NCBI GenBank assembly: GCA_903902325.1
Contig: CAIUUO010000123.1
Span: 1-64,000 of the forward strand
Length of the DNA: 64,000 nucleotides
Reading direction: 5' to 3'
DNA from: an uncultured Bacteroidia bacterium
Lineage (GTDB): Bacteria; Bacteroidota; Bacteroidia; Bacteroidales; Prolixibacteraceae
In this document: positions 17,832-25,381 of the stretch, in pieces
Layout of the letters: each line of letters opens with the position of its first letter
Numbering within the stretch: position 1 is the stretch's first letter
Notes under the pieces: generated by a model
What the model saw: the letters and a program-made list of their open reading frames with translations, nothing else
Told to the model about the DNA's origin: nothing
The model's database searches: none
Made by a program: the position numbers and the translations under genes

Positions 17832-19094
17832 TTCCTTGACCGGACAATACGGCATGCACCTTGCACAACTCAGGCAGTTGGTCTGATCCGGTTCCCAGTC
17901 CTCCCTTTTCCTGAAAGTGGATAAGCGAATCAGGCTCATTCCGATCACAAGTCCCATAAAACCACCCAGAATCAAGCTGCCGGTTTCGAATTGTTTTCTA
18001 ATGACTACTGCCTCAGCAATAAGTTTATCCATAGACTTGCCCAGACTCATAAAAGTCCTCACATCGATGTTATTGGGATCATTTTTTACTTCCGGGTGCT
18101 CAATGATTAAATCTGCCAGGTACACCGTTCGGTTGAAACGCGAGAGTTGTACGTGCATTTTGGATCCCGCATAGCCTCCTATCCCGATCCAAAACGGTAA
18201 AACCAGGAAATAGACCATCAGCCTGTAAACGTTGCTGCGTCGCTTTCCGGTCTCTGCTACAGGTTCATTGATAGCTCCGAAAGGACAAGAGTTGGCACAA
18301 AGTTTGCATTGAATACATGCAGAAGGAGTAATTTTCATGTGGTGGGAGGAAAACCTCGACATCCATCCCAGCAATACGCCATACGGACAAAAAAATCTGC
18401 AATAGGGCCTGGCTACAAATACTCCAACCAGTAAAAACAAAATACCGAGTACAAGCATGTGGAAAGGCGCGTCCCATCTGAAAAACCCTACAAACGGATC
18501 GTATCTGCAGATGATGAATTCAGATTTGGTTGCAACAAGTAGTACCGCCAGTCCCAGGTACAAAAACGGAATTAGTCCGAGTACTTTCTGCAGCCATTTG
18601 GGGAGTTCAATCGGTTTGAAGGCGATGAGATCCTGTATGGCGCCCAATGGACAAGCGCCGGCACAGAAAATGCGACCGGCAAATAGGGCGAAGATTAGTG
18701 GAAGAAGGAAAAATATCAGTGCCGTAACCGGTATGGCATAGGTCGGATCAACAATGCCCAAAACCACATTCTGAACGGATCCAACTGCACAGATGCAACC
18801 TTCGCGGTACCATCCGAAATAGAGAAGGCTGAATGCCGAAACCCAAAAGACACCCCTCCTTGATCTTTTTTTAAGAACCAACCATGTCAAGATGAGCATG
18901 ACTGCCAGCAAAACGGTCACATCAAGGTATTCGAGTAACTGAAATCTTGCAGCAGGAGCAGTTGTATTCGGCTGACTGTAACCAGTTGCAAACTCCGGTT
19001 TGGGAAACCTTTGTTTGGATTCGGCAGCCATGGAGTTGACAGTTCCAAAAGCCAGTATGACCAGAAAGAATATATATTTTAAAAATCGATTCAT
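17829..19094 (-). CDS. NapH/NosR-like membrane Fe-S protein
   Basis: 421-residue inner-membrane electron carrier. It has an N-terminal signal-like segment, then about six further membrane segments. Motifs: GCICAVGS near 100; C-x3-CP motifs in CAGACPLG (near 147) and CRFFCPYG (near 231), typical of NapH, NosR and related quinol-linked proteins; CRYDPFVGFFRW near 196; a [4Fe-4S] motif CIQCKLCANSCP near 264; and a second, CLSCARCMPYCP, ending three residues before the C-terminus. In NapGH the membrane protein oxidises quinol and passes electrons to a periplasmic ferredoxin; the Tat-exported ferredoxin gene just upstream gives the same pairing here. No FMN-binding domain of NosR is present. The terminal acceptor is not encoded nearby. 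Confidence 0.88.
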   Translation of the reverse strand: MNRFLKYIFFLVILAFGTVNSMAAESKQRFPKPEFATGYSQPNTTAPAARFQLLEYLDVTVLLAVMLILTWLVLKKRSRRGVFWVSAFSLLYFGWYREGCICAVGSVQNVVLGIVDPTYAIPVTALIFFLLPLIFALFAGRIFCAGACPLGAIQDLIAFKPIELPKWLQKVLGLIPFLYLGLAVLLVATKSEFIICRYDPFVGFFRWDAPFHMLVLGILFLLVGVFVARPYCRFFCPYGVLLGWMSRFSSHHMKITPSACIQCKLCANSCPFGAINEPVAETGKRRSNVYRLMVYFLVLPFWIGIGGYAGSKMHVQLSRFNRTVYLADLIIEHPEVKNDPNNIDVRTFMSLGKSMDKLIAEAVVIRKQFETGSLILGGFMGLVIGMSLIRLSTFRKREDWEPDQTNCLSCARCMPYCPVKE

Positions 19095-19130
19095 CTGTTG
19101 TTTCAGTGGAGCTTATTGCCTTTTTATTTT

Positions 19131-19156
19131 GTTACAGGTTACAAGTTACAGGTTAC
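19131..19156. repeat. GTTACAG/GTTACAA tandem repeat before the NapH-like gene
   Basis: Four 7-bp units alternate GTTACAG and GTTACAA, about 37 bases before the start of the NapH-like gene. The same word lies in the same relative place (before a start codon) at 22460-22485. Confidence 0.65.
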
Positions 19157-19180
19157 GTAAAATCGCGATTAAAGCATTTT

Positions 19181-19257
19181 TTCCTTTTTCCTTTATCCTT
19201 TTTCCTTTATCCTTTATCCTTTATCCTTTTTCCTTTATCCTTTATCCTTTATCCTTT
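19181..19257 (-). repeat. Stop-anchored AAAGGAT repeat overlapping the ferredoxin 3' end
   Basis: A 7-bp unit (AAAGGAT on the coding strand, with AAAGGAAA variants) runs for about 77 bases. The last residues of the ferredoxin (KDKG) and its TAA stop at 19242-19244 are encoded by the repeat itself. Because 7 is not a multiple of three, stop codons recur in all frames. Confidence 0.75.
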
Positions 19258-19835
19258 GCAGGAGTCTTCCTGAATCCACCCTTGATCTGGTAGGGCTTAT
19301 CTGCTGGAATGCGGCTGATTGCTTCTGCCGGACAAACCCTGGCGATGGCGCATTCGTTGCAGTTTTTGCAAAGGTTGTGCCTGATCTGAAGGTGCAGTGA
19401 GCCATTCCCGAAAGATGTGCATCCGGCCACACACTTGGCACAACCGATGCAAAGGTTCTCGTCAATGACATATTCGTAGAACGGATCTTCAATGAACCTG
19501 CGTTGAATGGCGGCAGTGGGGCAAAGCTGGTTTTCGGCAGCTGTGCTCCTGGCGTTGGGATCGGGCTTGAGGTATCCTCCGCACAAATCGCAATAACCGC
19601 AAAGGTTATAGGCATGCACACACTTAACAGCCGAAGGCATCCTTACGCATTCGGTGGCACATCTTCCGCACTGTACACATTTGAACGGATCGATCTGCCA
19701 TACCATTCCGCTGGCCCTGGTTTTTTTGACAGACAATGCTGCCACTCCGACCAGGGTACCGGCCAGTGCCAATTGCATCCCGTTGCGGATGAAGCGGCGT
19801 CTTTCAATATTTTTTGGTTCGGAGTTATCTTGCAT
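19242..19835 (-). CDS. Tat-exported polyferredoxin (NapG-like)
   Basis: 197 residues. The N-terminus has a twin-arginine motif (ERRRFIRNG) followed by a hydrophobic stretch, so the folded protein is probably exported with its clusters. Cys motifs: CVQCGRCATEC near 54; CGYCDLCGG near 80 with a later CPTAAI; CIGCAKCVAGC near 130; and CKNCNEC with CPAEAI near 157. This gives about four [4Fe-4S] clusters, as in NapG-type periplasmic ferredoxins. It overlaps the small Tat protein upstream by 11 bases, which suggests translational coupling, and precedes the NapH-like gene. The last four residues (KDKG) come from the AAAGGAT repeat. Likely role: passing electrons from the membrane protein to a periplasmic partner. 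Confidence 0.88.
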   Translation of the reverse strand: MQDNSEPKNIERRRFIRNGMQLALAGTLVGVAALSVKKTRASGMVWQIDPFKCVQCGRCATECVRMPSAVKCVHAYNLCGYCDLCGGYLKPDPNARSTAAENQLCPTAAIQRRFIEDPFYEYVIDENLCIGCAKCVAGCTSFGNGSLHLQIRHNLCKNCNECAIARVCPAEAISRIPADKPYQIKGGFRKTPAKDKG

Positions 19836-20031
19836 TGGATTTTAACTCCTTTTTTGCTGGTTCCAGCGAACATACACTCAATTTTCCGCAATTCCGGCAG
19901 AACTGATTGTCATTGCATCCGTTCATACTGATCCTTTTCTTCAACACTAAAGCTGCAGATCCGCCCACAAGAACCGTAAGGCAGCTATATTGCCCGACTT
20001 TCCTGAAAAAATCCCTTCTATTTGTTTCCAT
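19825..20031 (-). CDS. Small Tat-type protein with a C-x5-C-x2-C-x5-C site
   Basis: 68 residues with start METNRRDFFRKVGQ, a twin-arginine motif (NRRDFFRK) followed by a hydrophobic stretch up to residue 30. The short mature part has four Cys at 39, 45, 48 and 54 (spacing 5, 2, 5), plus Cys17 in the hydrophobic stretch. The even spacing suggests a metal or Fe-S site. The gene overlaps the NHL-type gene upstream by 14 bases and the ferredoxin downstream by 11 bases, so it is surely translated as part of the operon. I know no named family. It may be an electron carrier or assembly partner of the ferredoxin; this is inference. Confidence 0.75.
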   Translation of the reverse strand: METNRRDFFRKVGQYSCLTVLVGGSAALVLKKRISMNGCNDNQFCRNCGKLSVCSLEPAKKELKSNAR

Positions 20032-20995
20032 TCACATTTTTTTCGAAAATACGTACCTGTTTTCTGTCAAAATCCAGGGCCAATATCCTCTGATTGACAT
20101 CAATGGCCAGATCGGGAGCATACCATCCGTTGTCAAACAATTGAGGTGCCGCAACAATGCCTTGCAGTACACCGTGCTGGTCATACAATTTGATGCGCGG
20201 AATGCCTTTTTCAGCCGTAACAAATGAATTATCAGGCAAGATAGCAAACTGCGCAGGATTGCAGCATCCGATAAATCCATCAATTTTTACGGAGGATTCA
20301 CCCCATGCCGTGCGCAACGACCCGTCGTGGTTGTAATTTTCAAGGCTGTGACGGCCAGTGTTTGCCACCCAAAGGAAACCATTGTCGTCCAGGGCCAGAT
20401 CAAAACAGGGACTCGGAATGATATATCCGGGAACTCCTTTCTGCTCATTTTTCTCTCCGATTTTTGAAAGAATTTCCCCGTTGGTATTGCATTGATATAC
20501 GATTCTGTTGCCAGCATCAGCCACATATACTGTCTTACCGGAAACTGCCAGAGAGGTGATGACGGAGTTTTCGTCAAAATTCTTCCATCTAGTGAGTAAT
20601 TTGCCATTAGCATCAAAGGAGGCAACTGAATGCAGCATGCCAATCCATATCTGGTCTTTTGTAACAGGGGCAATGCAGTTGGCCGTATCCGGAAGTTCAA
20701 ACCTGGACAGTTCCTTGCCGGAATAATCATACCTGATCAATTGTTTTTCAGTCAATACCAGGATTTGCTTGCCTGCAACTGCAATGCCTTTGGGCGAACT
20801 GTCGTTAACCTGAAATGTTTTGATCTCATTGTATAGTACGGTGGTGGAATCGATTTTTTTGAATTGATCTACATCCAGCTTGTATGGATTATCCATATTT
20901 TTCCCGGCCTTGTTTCCGATAAAATCCTTGCCGATAATGAATACGATAGCCAGTGCAAGGATAACCAGGATAATATTGATGTGCTTTCTTTTCAT
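20018..20995 (-). CDS. Membrane-anchored NHL-type (six-bladed) propeller protein
   Basis: 325 residues from the ATG at 20995 (MKRKHINIILVILALAIVFI), which leaves 5 bases after propeller C; a longer reading would overlap that gene. One N-terminal membrane anchor is followed by a periplasmic propeller with NHL-like repeats: KGIAVAGKQILVL, ITSLAVSGKTVYVADAGNR, CFDLALDDNGFLWVANTGR and DLAIDVNQRILALD. This differs from the PQQ_2 propellers around it. It ends in an overlap with the small Tat protein gene. Such propellers often bind proteins or ligands; no catalytic residues can be named. Confidence 0.82.
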   Translation of the reverse strand: MKRKHINIILVILALAIVFIIGKDFIGNKAGKNMDNPYKLDVDQFKKIDSTTVLYNEIKTFQVNDSSPKGIAVAGKQILVLTEKQLIRYDYSGKELSRFELPDTANCIAPVTKDQIWIGMLHSVASFDANGKLLTRWKNFDENSVITSLAVSGKTVYVADAGNRIVYQCNTNGEILSKIGEKNEQKGVPGYIIPSPCFDLALDDNGFLWVANTGRHSLENYNHDGSLRTAWGESSVKIDGFIGCCNPAQFAILPDNSFVTAEKGIPRIKLYDQHGVLQGIVAAPQLFDNGWYAPDLAIDVNQRILALDFDRKQVRIFEKNVNGNK

Positions 20996-21000
20996 TTTTT

Positions 21001-22419
21001 TTAGTTTACCGTTACACAATACATGGTTTTTGAATCTCGCAACAACAATTTGCCATCCACAAGGGCCATCGGAGCCCATGCATCACTGCCGTCAAACAGT
21101 TTTTTCTGAGCCAGTTGTATGTATTTTTTTCCATCCGGCTTGATCAAGGTCAAGGTTCCGTCATCGCTCAATATGAACATTTTGTTGTCGCCGATCAGAT
21201 AAGGTCCCAGTCCGAAACGACCTTCCTTTCCGGAGGTCCACAGTGGTTTGGTCACATCTTCCGGACTGACACAAATCAGTTGGTTACGAAGCGGACCTGC
21301 ATCCTTGGGCTGAATTCCGAAAATCAATCCATTCCAGACGATGGGAGTCTGCTGCTCACTTGCCATTCCGTCCTTGGGGAAATATTCTTTCAGTACCTTA
21401 ACGGAATATCCATTATCTGACGTAGATACCTGAATCATCATGCTGCCGGCGCCATATCCTGCACTTAGGAACACCTTGCCATCCGGCAGGCAGACCGGAG
21501 CAGGAGCAACGACAGCATGGTTCCAGGCATTGGATTGCCAGAGGATCTTACCCTCGTCTGCACCTTCTGCCGAAATTCCTACCACTCCGCCCACTGCACT
21601 GTAAACATACATTTTTTTGCCCTTAAATGTCCAGGGCATGACGGAGGAGTGTGACATTTTCAGGTTGCCGGGATTGGGCGTTTCCCACAGAATTTTTCCA
21701 GTTGCACAATCGACAGCAGCCAGAATGGCCGTACCTCCCGGCGCCAGGATTACCCTGTTGTGGTCTATCATCGGGCACTGGCCGGTGAACCACAGGGGAA
21801 CTTCGGATTTGTATTGTTTTACCATGTCGATGCCCCACAACAGATCTCCTGATTCACGTTTGACACACATAACATGACAGCGGGGACCTATCGTGACAAC
21901 AAAATCTGAATTGACAGCCGGCACAGTGCGGGACATACCGTGATTTCTTTTCAAAATCACCCGGTATGAACGTCTCCACAACTCTTTTCCATCCTTCAGC
22001 GAAAAACAGCGCAACGCATCTTCACGCTTCTCTTCGTCGTAATCCATGAGATATACTCTACCCTCATAAACTGCAGGTCCTGCATGGCCTTCGCCCAATT
22101 CGACAGACCAATTGATGGCCGGTTGATTTTCAGTCCAGCTATTTTTTAGCTGAACAGGATTGGCGCTGATATTGTCGTAATTGGCTCCCCTGAAATTCGT
22201 CCAGGAGGCTTTTGAATCGGAAGTTGTATTCCAAAAGAGTTGAAATTTCTCGCCGATATTCACTATTTCTTTGACCATCATCGAGTCGTTACCACGATTG
22301 TCCTGGCCGGGCATGCTTTCATGAAACTGACGGGTAGGATCCCTTAGCAGCCACCAGACAAGCAGCGATACAGCCAATGCAGGAATTAACCAGCCGATAT
22401 ATTTTAGGTCAAATTTCAA
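21001..22419 (-). CDS. Membrane-anchored PQQ-like propeller protein (propeller C)
   Basis: 472 residues. A single membrane segment near 8-25 (YIGWLIPALAVSLLVWWLL) anchors the protein. After a linker the propeller starts WTNFRGANYDNIS and has blade ends such as LKDGKELWRRS, ATGKILWE and EGKILWQS, with LVDGKLLLRDSKTMYCV at the end. The gene is 118 bases downstream of propeller B and 5 bases upstream of the NHL-type gene. It should sit on the periplasmic face of the inner membrane. Family (BamB/quinoprotein-like repeat) is clear; cofactor and role are not. Confidence 0.88.
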   Translation of the reverse strand: MKFDLKYIGWLIPALAVSLLVWWLLRDPTRQFHESMPGQDNRGNDSMMVKEIVNIGEKFQLFWNTTSDSKASWTNFRGANYDNISANPVQLKNSWTENQPAINWSVELGEGHAGPAVYEGRVYLMDYDEEKREDALRCFSLKDGKELWRRSYRVILKRNHGMSRTVPAVNSDFVVTIGPRCHVMCVKRESGDLLWGIDMVKQYKSEVPLWFTGQCPMIDHNRVILAPGGTAILAAVDCATGKILWETPNPGNLKMSHSSVMPWTFKGKKMYVYSAVGGVVGISAEGADEGKILWQSNAWNHAVVAPAPVCLPDGKVFLSAGYGAGSMMIQVSTSDNGYSVKVLKEYFPKDGMASEQQTPIVWNGLIFGIQPKDAGPLRNQLICVSPEDVTKPLWTSGKEGRFGLGPYLIGDNKMFILSDDGTLTLIKPDGKKYIQLAQKKLFDGSDAWAPMALVDGKLLLRDSKTMYCVTVN

Positions 22420-22459
22420 CTTGAAATAGCTTTTTTACTTAAGACTTCTATCTGGTAAT

Positions 22460-22485
22460 GTTACAAGTTACAGGTTACAAGTTAT
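22460..22485. repeat. GTTACAA/GTTACAG tandem repeat before propeller C
   Basis: Four 7-bp units, the same word as at 19131-19156, again about 40 bases upstream of a start codon and downstream of a stop-anchored repeat. Confidence 0.65.
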
Positions 22486-22514
22486 AGGGCACTTTTTGAT
22501 CAGCGCTTTTCTTA

Positions 22515-22548
22515 CTTTAGCCTTTCAACTTTAGCCTTTAGCCTTTAA
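22515..22548 (-). repeat. Stop-anchored GGCTAAA repeat at the end of propeller B
   Basis: The unit on the coding strand is AAAGGCT/GGCTAAA (7 bp, one interrupted copy). The last residues KG and the TAA stop of propeller B (22538-22540) lie inside it. Confidence 0.65.
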
Positions 22549-23782
22549 TATTGTAGACAAAGAGAACATCTCCGTGCCGCAAATACAATTTCCCATTGGA
22601 AATGAACGGATGCGACCAGAAAGGGCCGTTTCCACCTTTCAGTTTAAAAGAACTGATCACTTCAAATTTCTCGGGATTCGGCCTGACCAGTCCGACTGTT
22701 CCCGACTTTTCCTCCATGACGTAAAAGTACCCGTCGGCATAAATCATAGCTCCTTTCGTATTCCACTCCTCTTCGTACTTTTTCTCACCGGTTTCCCAAT
22801 CCAGGCAGATCCACTTGCCCTTGCTGTTGCTTTCCCAGTTGGAGCCATAGACAAATCCATCCTTTTCAATCACCCCATGGTGATGGTTATCCAGAATCTT
22901 ATTGCTCCATTTTTCAGTTACACCGGTTCCCTGGTCGTTCATGTGAAGCATCATGTTCGGGTAATTGTATCCAATCGTTAAAAATATATCCAGACCCTTG
23001 AATGTTGGTATATTGCACCAAATCAGATCTTTATCGTTGTCTTCAATCTTTTTTTCATCGAAGTACCTGTATGTCCAGGCAATTTTGCCGGTGGCAGGTT
23101 CAAGTGCGATCAGATTTGTTGTGGTAACTGCGAGAATGAAACGAAACTTTCCGTATTGATAGATGGTGGGAGAGGCATAGGCACGCTGGCCACCTACCGG
23201 GACACTTTGCCACATCAGTTTTCCTGTCATCTTATCGAAGGCAGTGACGGAGGTCTTGGTACCTGCGGGTGTGCAGATCACTTTGTCGTCCACGATCAGG
23301 GGTGATTCAGAAACACCCCAGTTAAACCAGGTTGCCTGGTACTCCTTGTCGACATTCACTTTCCACAAAATTGAACCATCTTCCAGACTGATGCACGCCA
23401 GTTCCCCGATACCGCTGATCACATAAATGCGGTTTCCATCGATGGTAGGAGTACTTCTTGTTTCAGGAAAAGATTTGGCCCACGAATGTCCGTAAGGAAC
23501 TTTCCATTTGAAAGTACCATCGGTTTTAATGCATGATAAATAATCAAGCGTATCGATCATTCCGGTAGCAAATATACATTGATCTGTAGCCACCACGGAG
23601 GAATATCCCTTACCGATGCCTTCCACTTTCAACAGCAGTTCAGGACCACCTTCGGGCCAGATTTTCAGTAATCCGGAATCGGGGAATTTTCCGTCACGCT
23701 GCGGTCCCCGAAATTGAACCTGCTGGGACTGAACGAAAAAATACAACAACAAAAAAACGACTGTAATGTTAATTCTTCTCAT
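22538..23782 (-). CDS. Exported PQQ-like propeller protein (propeller B)
   Basis: 414 residues with a signal peptide (MRRINITVVFLLLYFFVQSQ). The mature part begins VQFRGPQRDGKFPDSG and continues WPEGGPELLLKVEGIGKGYSS, a signature also seen in propeller A, so A and B are paralogues from a duplication. Blade ends include EDGSILWKVN, MTGKLMWQS, ATGKIAWTY and WETGEKKYEE. No membrane segment after the signal, so it is probably periplasmic or on the surface. There is no C-terminal type IX sorting domain. The gene follows propeller A after 49 bases that consist of a 10-bp tandem repeat. Function unknown. Confidence 0.88.
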   Translation of the reverse strand: MRRINITVVFLLLYFFVQSQQVQFRGPQRDGKFPDSGLLKIWPEGGPELLLKVEGIGKGYSSVVATDQCIFATGMIDTLDYLSCIKTDGTFKWKVPYGHSWAKSFPETRSTPTIDGNRIYVISGIGELACISLEDGSILWKVNVDKEYQATWFNWGVSESPLIVDDKVICTPAGTKTSVTAFDKMTGKLMWQSVPVGGQRAYASPTIYQYGKFRFILAVTTTNLIALEPATGKIAWTYRYFDEKKIEDNDKDLIWCNIPTFKGLDIFLTIGYNYPNMMLHMNDQGTGVTEKWSNKILDNHHHGVIEKDGFVYGSNWESNSKGKWICLDWETGEKKYEEEWNTKGAMIYADGYFYVMEEKSGTVGLVRPNPEKFEVISSFKLKGGNGPFWSHPFISNGKLYLRHGDVLFVYNIKG

Positions 23783-23840
23783 TATTTCAATCTATTTCAA
23801 TCTATTTCAATCTATTTCAATCTATTTCAATCTATTTCGA
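23783..23840 (-). repeat. Stop-anchored 10-bp tandem repeat between propellers A and B
   Basis: Four perfect copies of TCTATTTCAA (plus strand) with diverged copies at both ends fill the whole gap. The end copy supplies the last residues (ISK) and the TAG stop of propeller A at 23832-23834. Confidence 0.85.
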
Positions 23841-25046
23841 AATTTTATATGCAATCAGCGTATCCCCATGCCTTACATATAAAACTCCCTTGTCAATCAC
23901 CGGATGAGCCCAATGCTGTTCTGATCCCAGGGTGACTTTTGTACTGCTGATCGCTTTAAACTCTGCTGGATCCGTCTTTGCCAAAAACAGCTCTCCTTTT
24001 TCGGTATATCCAATCAAATACTTGTTGGCTGCGATGACAACTCCCTTAAAAAATTGCTGGGAGGAATATTTTTTTACGCCGGCTATCCAGTTGATGCATT
24101 GCCAGCTGCGATCGGCATCACCCGAGCCATAAAGGTAACCATCGATGACAACGGCTCCACCCATGCGGCTATCGAAGCTTTTCAATATCCATTCTTTAGT
24201 CACAGAACTGCCATCTGCCCCTAATTTCAGCTTTTCAGCGCCCTGTCCCCAGCCACTAAAAAGCAGGATGCCTCCATCATAAAAAACAGGCGTATTGGCA
24301 TGGGCAGCCCATTGGTTGGGGTGTTCAAATGACCAAAGCAGTTTTCCGGTAGCAGCATCGATCCCCAACACATGATTGGCCATGTGGGTGACCAGCAGTT
24401 TCCGGGATGGTAACTGGATTAGCAATGGAGTACAATAGGCCGACAACTCTCCAAGTCCGCTGCAATTCCAGATCGTCTCACCTGTCATGCGGTTCAATGC
24501 CATTACGTTGTTGGTCTTTCCCCCCGGTGTGCAGAACAGTTTGTCCCCGTCGATTACAAGGGACTCCGTGATACCCCAGGTAATATTGGCGCCATCCATC
24601 TGTGAAAAGAGTTCCTTTTCCCAGACCGGTTTGACCGATTTCAAATCCAAACATACAACTTTACCCATGCCCGTCAAAAGATAGGCCATGTCTCCGACAA
24701 TTGTAGGTGTCGATCTGCATCCAGGATAACTTTCTTCAAACTCTTTTCCATATTTGAATCGCCGGAGTTCTTTCCCGCTTTGATCAAGTACGAATAAAAC
24801 TGCCTGACCGTCTATCATTCCTGTGATGAAAATTTTATTGTTGGCAAATGCAGGCGAAGAAAATCCCTTACCCAGTCCATTGTGTGACCATAGAATTTCA
24901 GGGCCTTGGGAGGGCCATTCCGGCAAAAGTTGATCCACATTGTAAATTCCCGAAGAATTAGTTCCCCTCCATTGAGTTGCAATCTGTCCACTGGATGTGA
25001 TACACAGATATCCGATAAGAAATAAGAGTGCTGTCAATTTTTTCAT
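23832..25046 (-). CDS. Exported PQQ-like propeller protein (propeller A), first gene of the redox locus
   Basis: 404 residues with a signal peptide (MKKLTALLFLIGYLCITSSG). The mature part starts TQWRGTNSSGIYNVD and continues WPSQGPEILWSHNGLGKGFSS, matching propeller B. Blades carry MTGETIWN and ATGKLLWSF. It has no membrane anchor or sorting domain. The gene is first in the row of minus-strand redox genes, with a 335-base gap upstream holding a promoter candidate and two hairpins. Its C-terminal three residues come from the 10-bp repeat. As for the other propellers, the role could be ligand binding, scaffolding or catalysis; nothing in the sequence decides. Confidence 0.88.
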   Translation of the reverse strand: MKKLTALLFLIGYLCITSSGQIATQWRGTNSSGIYNVDQLLPEWPSQGPEILWSHNGLGKGFSSPAFANNKIFITGMIDGQAVLFVLDQSGKELRRFKYGKEFEESYPGCRSTPTIVGDMAYLLTGMGKVVCLDLKSVKPVWEKELFSQMDGANITWGITESLVIDGDKLFCTPGGKTNNVMALNRMTGETIWNCSGLGELSAYCTPLLIQLPSRKLLVTHMANHVLGIDAATGKLLWSFEHPNQWAAHANTPVFYDGGILLFSGWGQGAEKLKLGADGSSVTKEWILKSFDSRMGGAVVIDGYLYGSGDADRSWQCINWIAGVKKYSSQQFFKGVVIAANKYLIGYTEKGELFLAKTDPAEFKAISSTKVTLGSEQHWAHPVIDKGVLYVRHGDTLIAYKISK

Positions 25047-25120
25047 ACGAGTATTATTTATTTTTTTCCGTATGGAATATATTTGGATGATTTCATGAAA
25101 AATGAGATCTGCTTTTTTCG

Positions 25121-25152
25121 TAAAAGTATTAAGGATGGATCAGGTTTACAAT
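25121..25152 (-). promoter_or_regulatory. Candidate promoter for the redox-propeller operon
   Basis: On the minus strand ATTG (25149-25152) and TACTTTTA (25121-25128) are 20 bases apart. This fits the Bacteroidota -33 (TTTG) and -7 (TAnnTTTG) pattern with one mismatch in each box. It lies about 75 bases before the start of propeller A. Confidence 0.3.
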
Positions 25153-25232
25153 ACCATAGGTCACAATTTGTGTAATAAATATTCAGTATTGTTAAGTGAT
25201 TTCCCCGAAGTTTGAGTTCTTATGGAACGAAG

Positions 25233-25269
25233 AAGCCGCAACCTGAATCTGTATTCAATATTGCGGCTT
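25233..25269. terminator. Hairpin between the polysaccharide cluster and the redox locus
   Basis: AAGCCGCAA (25233-25241) pairs perfectly with TTGCGGCTT (25261-25269), and the loop can pair further (TGAAT with ATTCA). A T-rich tract follows on the plus strand. It may terminate transcripts leaving the polysaccharide cluster. Confidence 0.5.
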
Positions 25270-25303
25270 TATTTCATTAGCGAAACGTGAAAAACCTTCA
25301 TTT

Positions 25304-25346
25304 GGTTGTCAATAGGCAATAAGGTACTATTGCTAATTGAACAACC
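25304..25346. terminator. Long imperfect hairpin just after the HPt gene
   Basis: GGTTGT (25304-25309) pairs with ACAACC (25341-25346), and GCAATA with TATTGC, giving a stem of about 18 bp with a 6-base loop (AGGTAC). It lies 35 bases after the stop of the last gene of the polysaccharide cluster, so a terminator or mRNA-stabilising 3' hairpin is likely. Confidence 0.55.
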
Positions 25347-25381
25347 GGAAGAGTTCAGACTAATTCAAAAGGATGTAACCC

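Noticed and set aside
9778-25046. PQQ-dependent alcohol dehydrogenases or BamB
   Set aside because: The blades are of the PQQ_2 type, but I cannot identify the Ca/PQQ-binding residues or a cytochrome domain. Context is not that of the Bam complex, and five copies are present.
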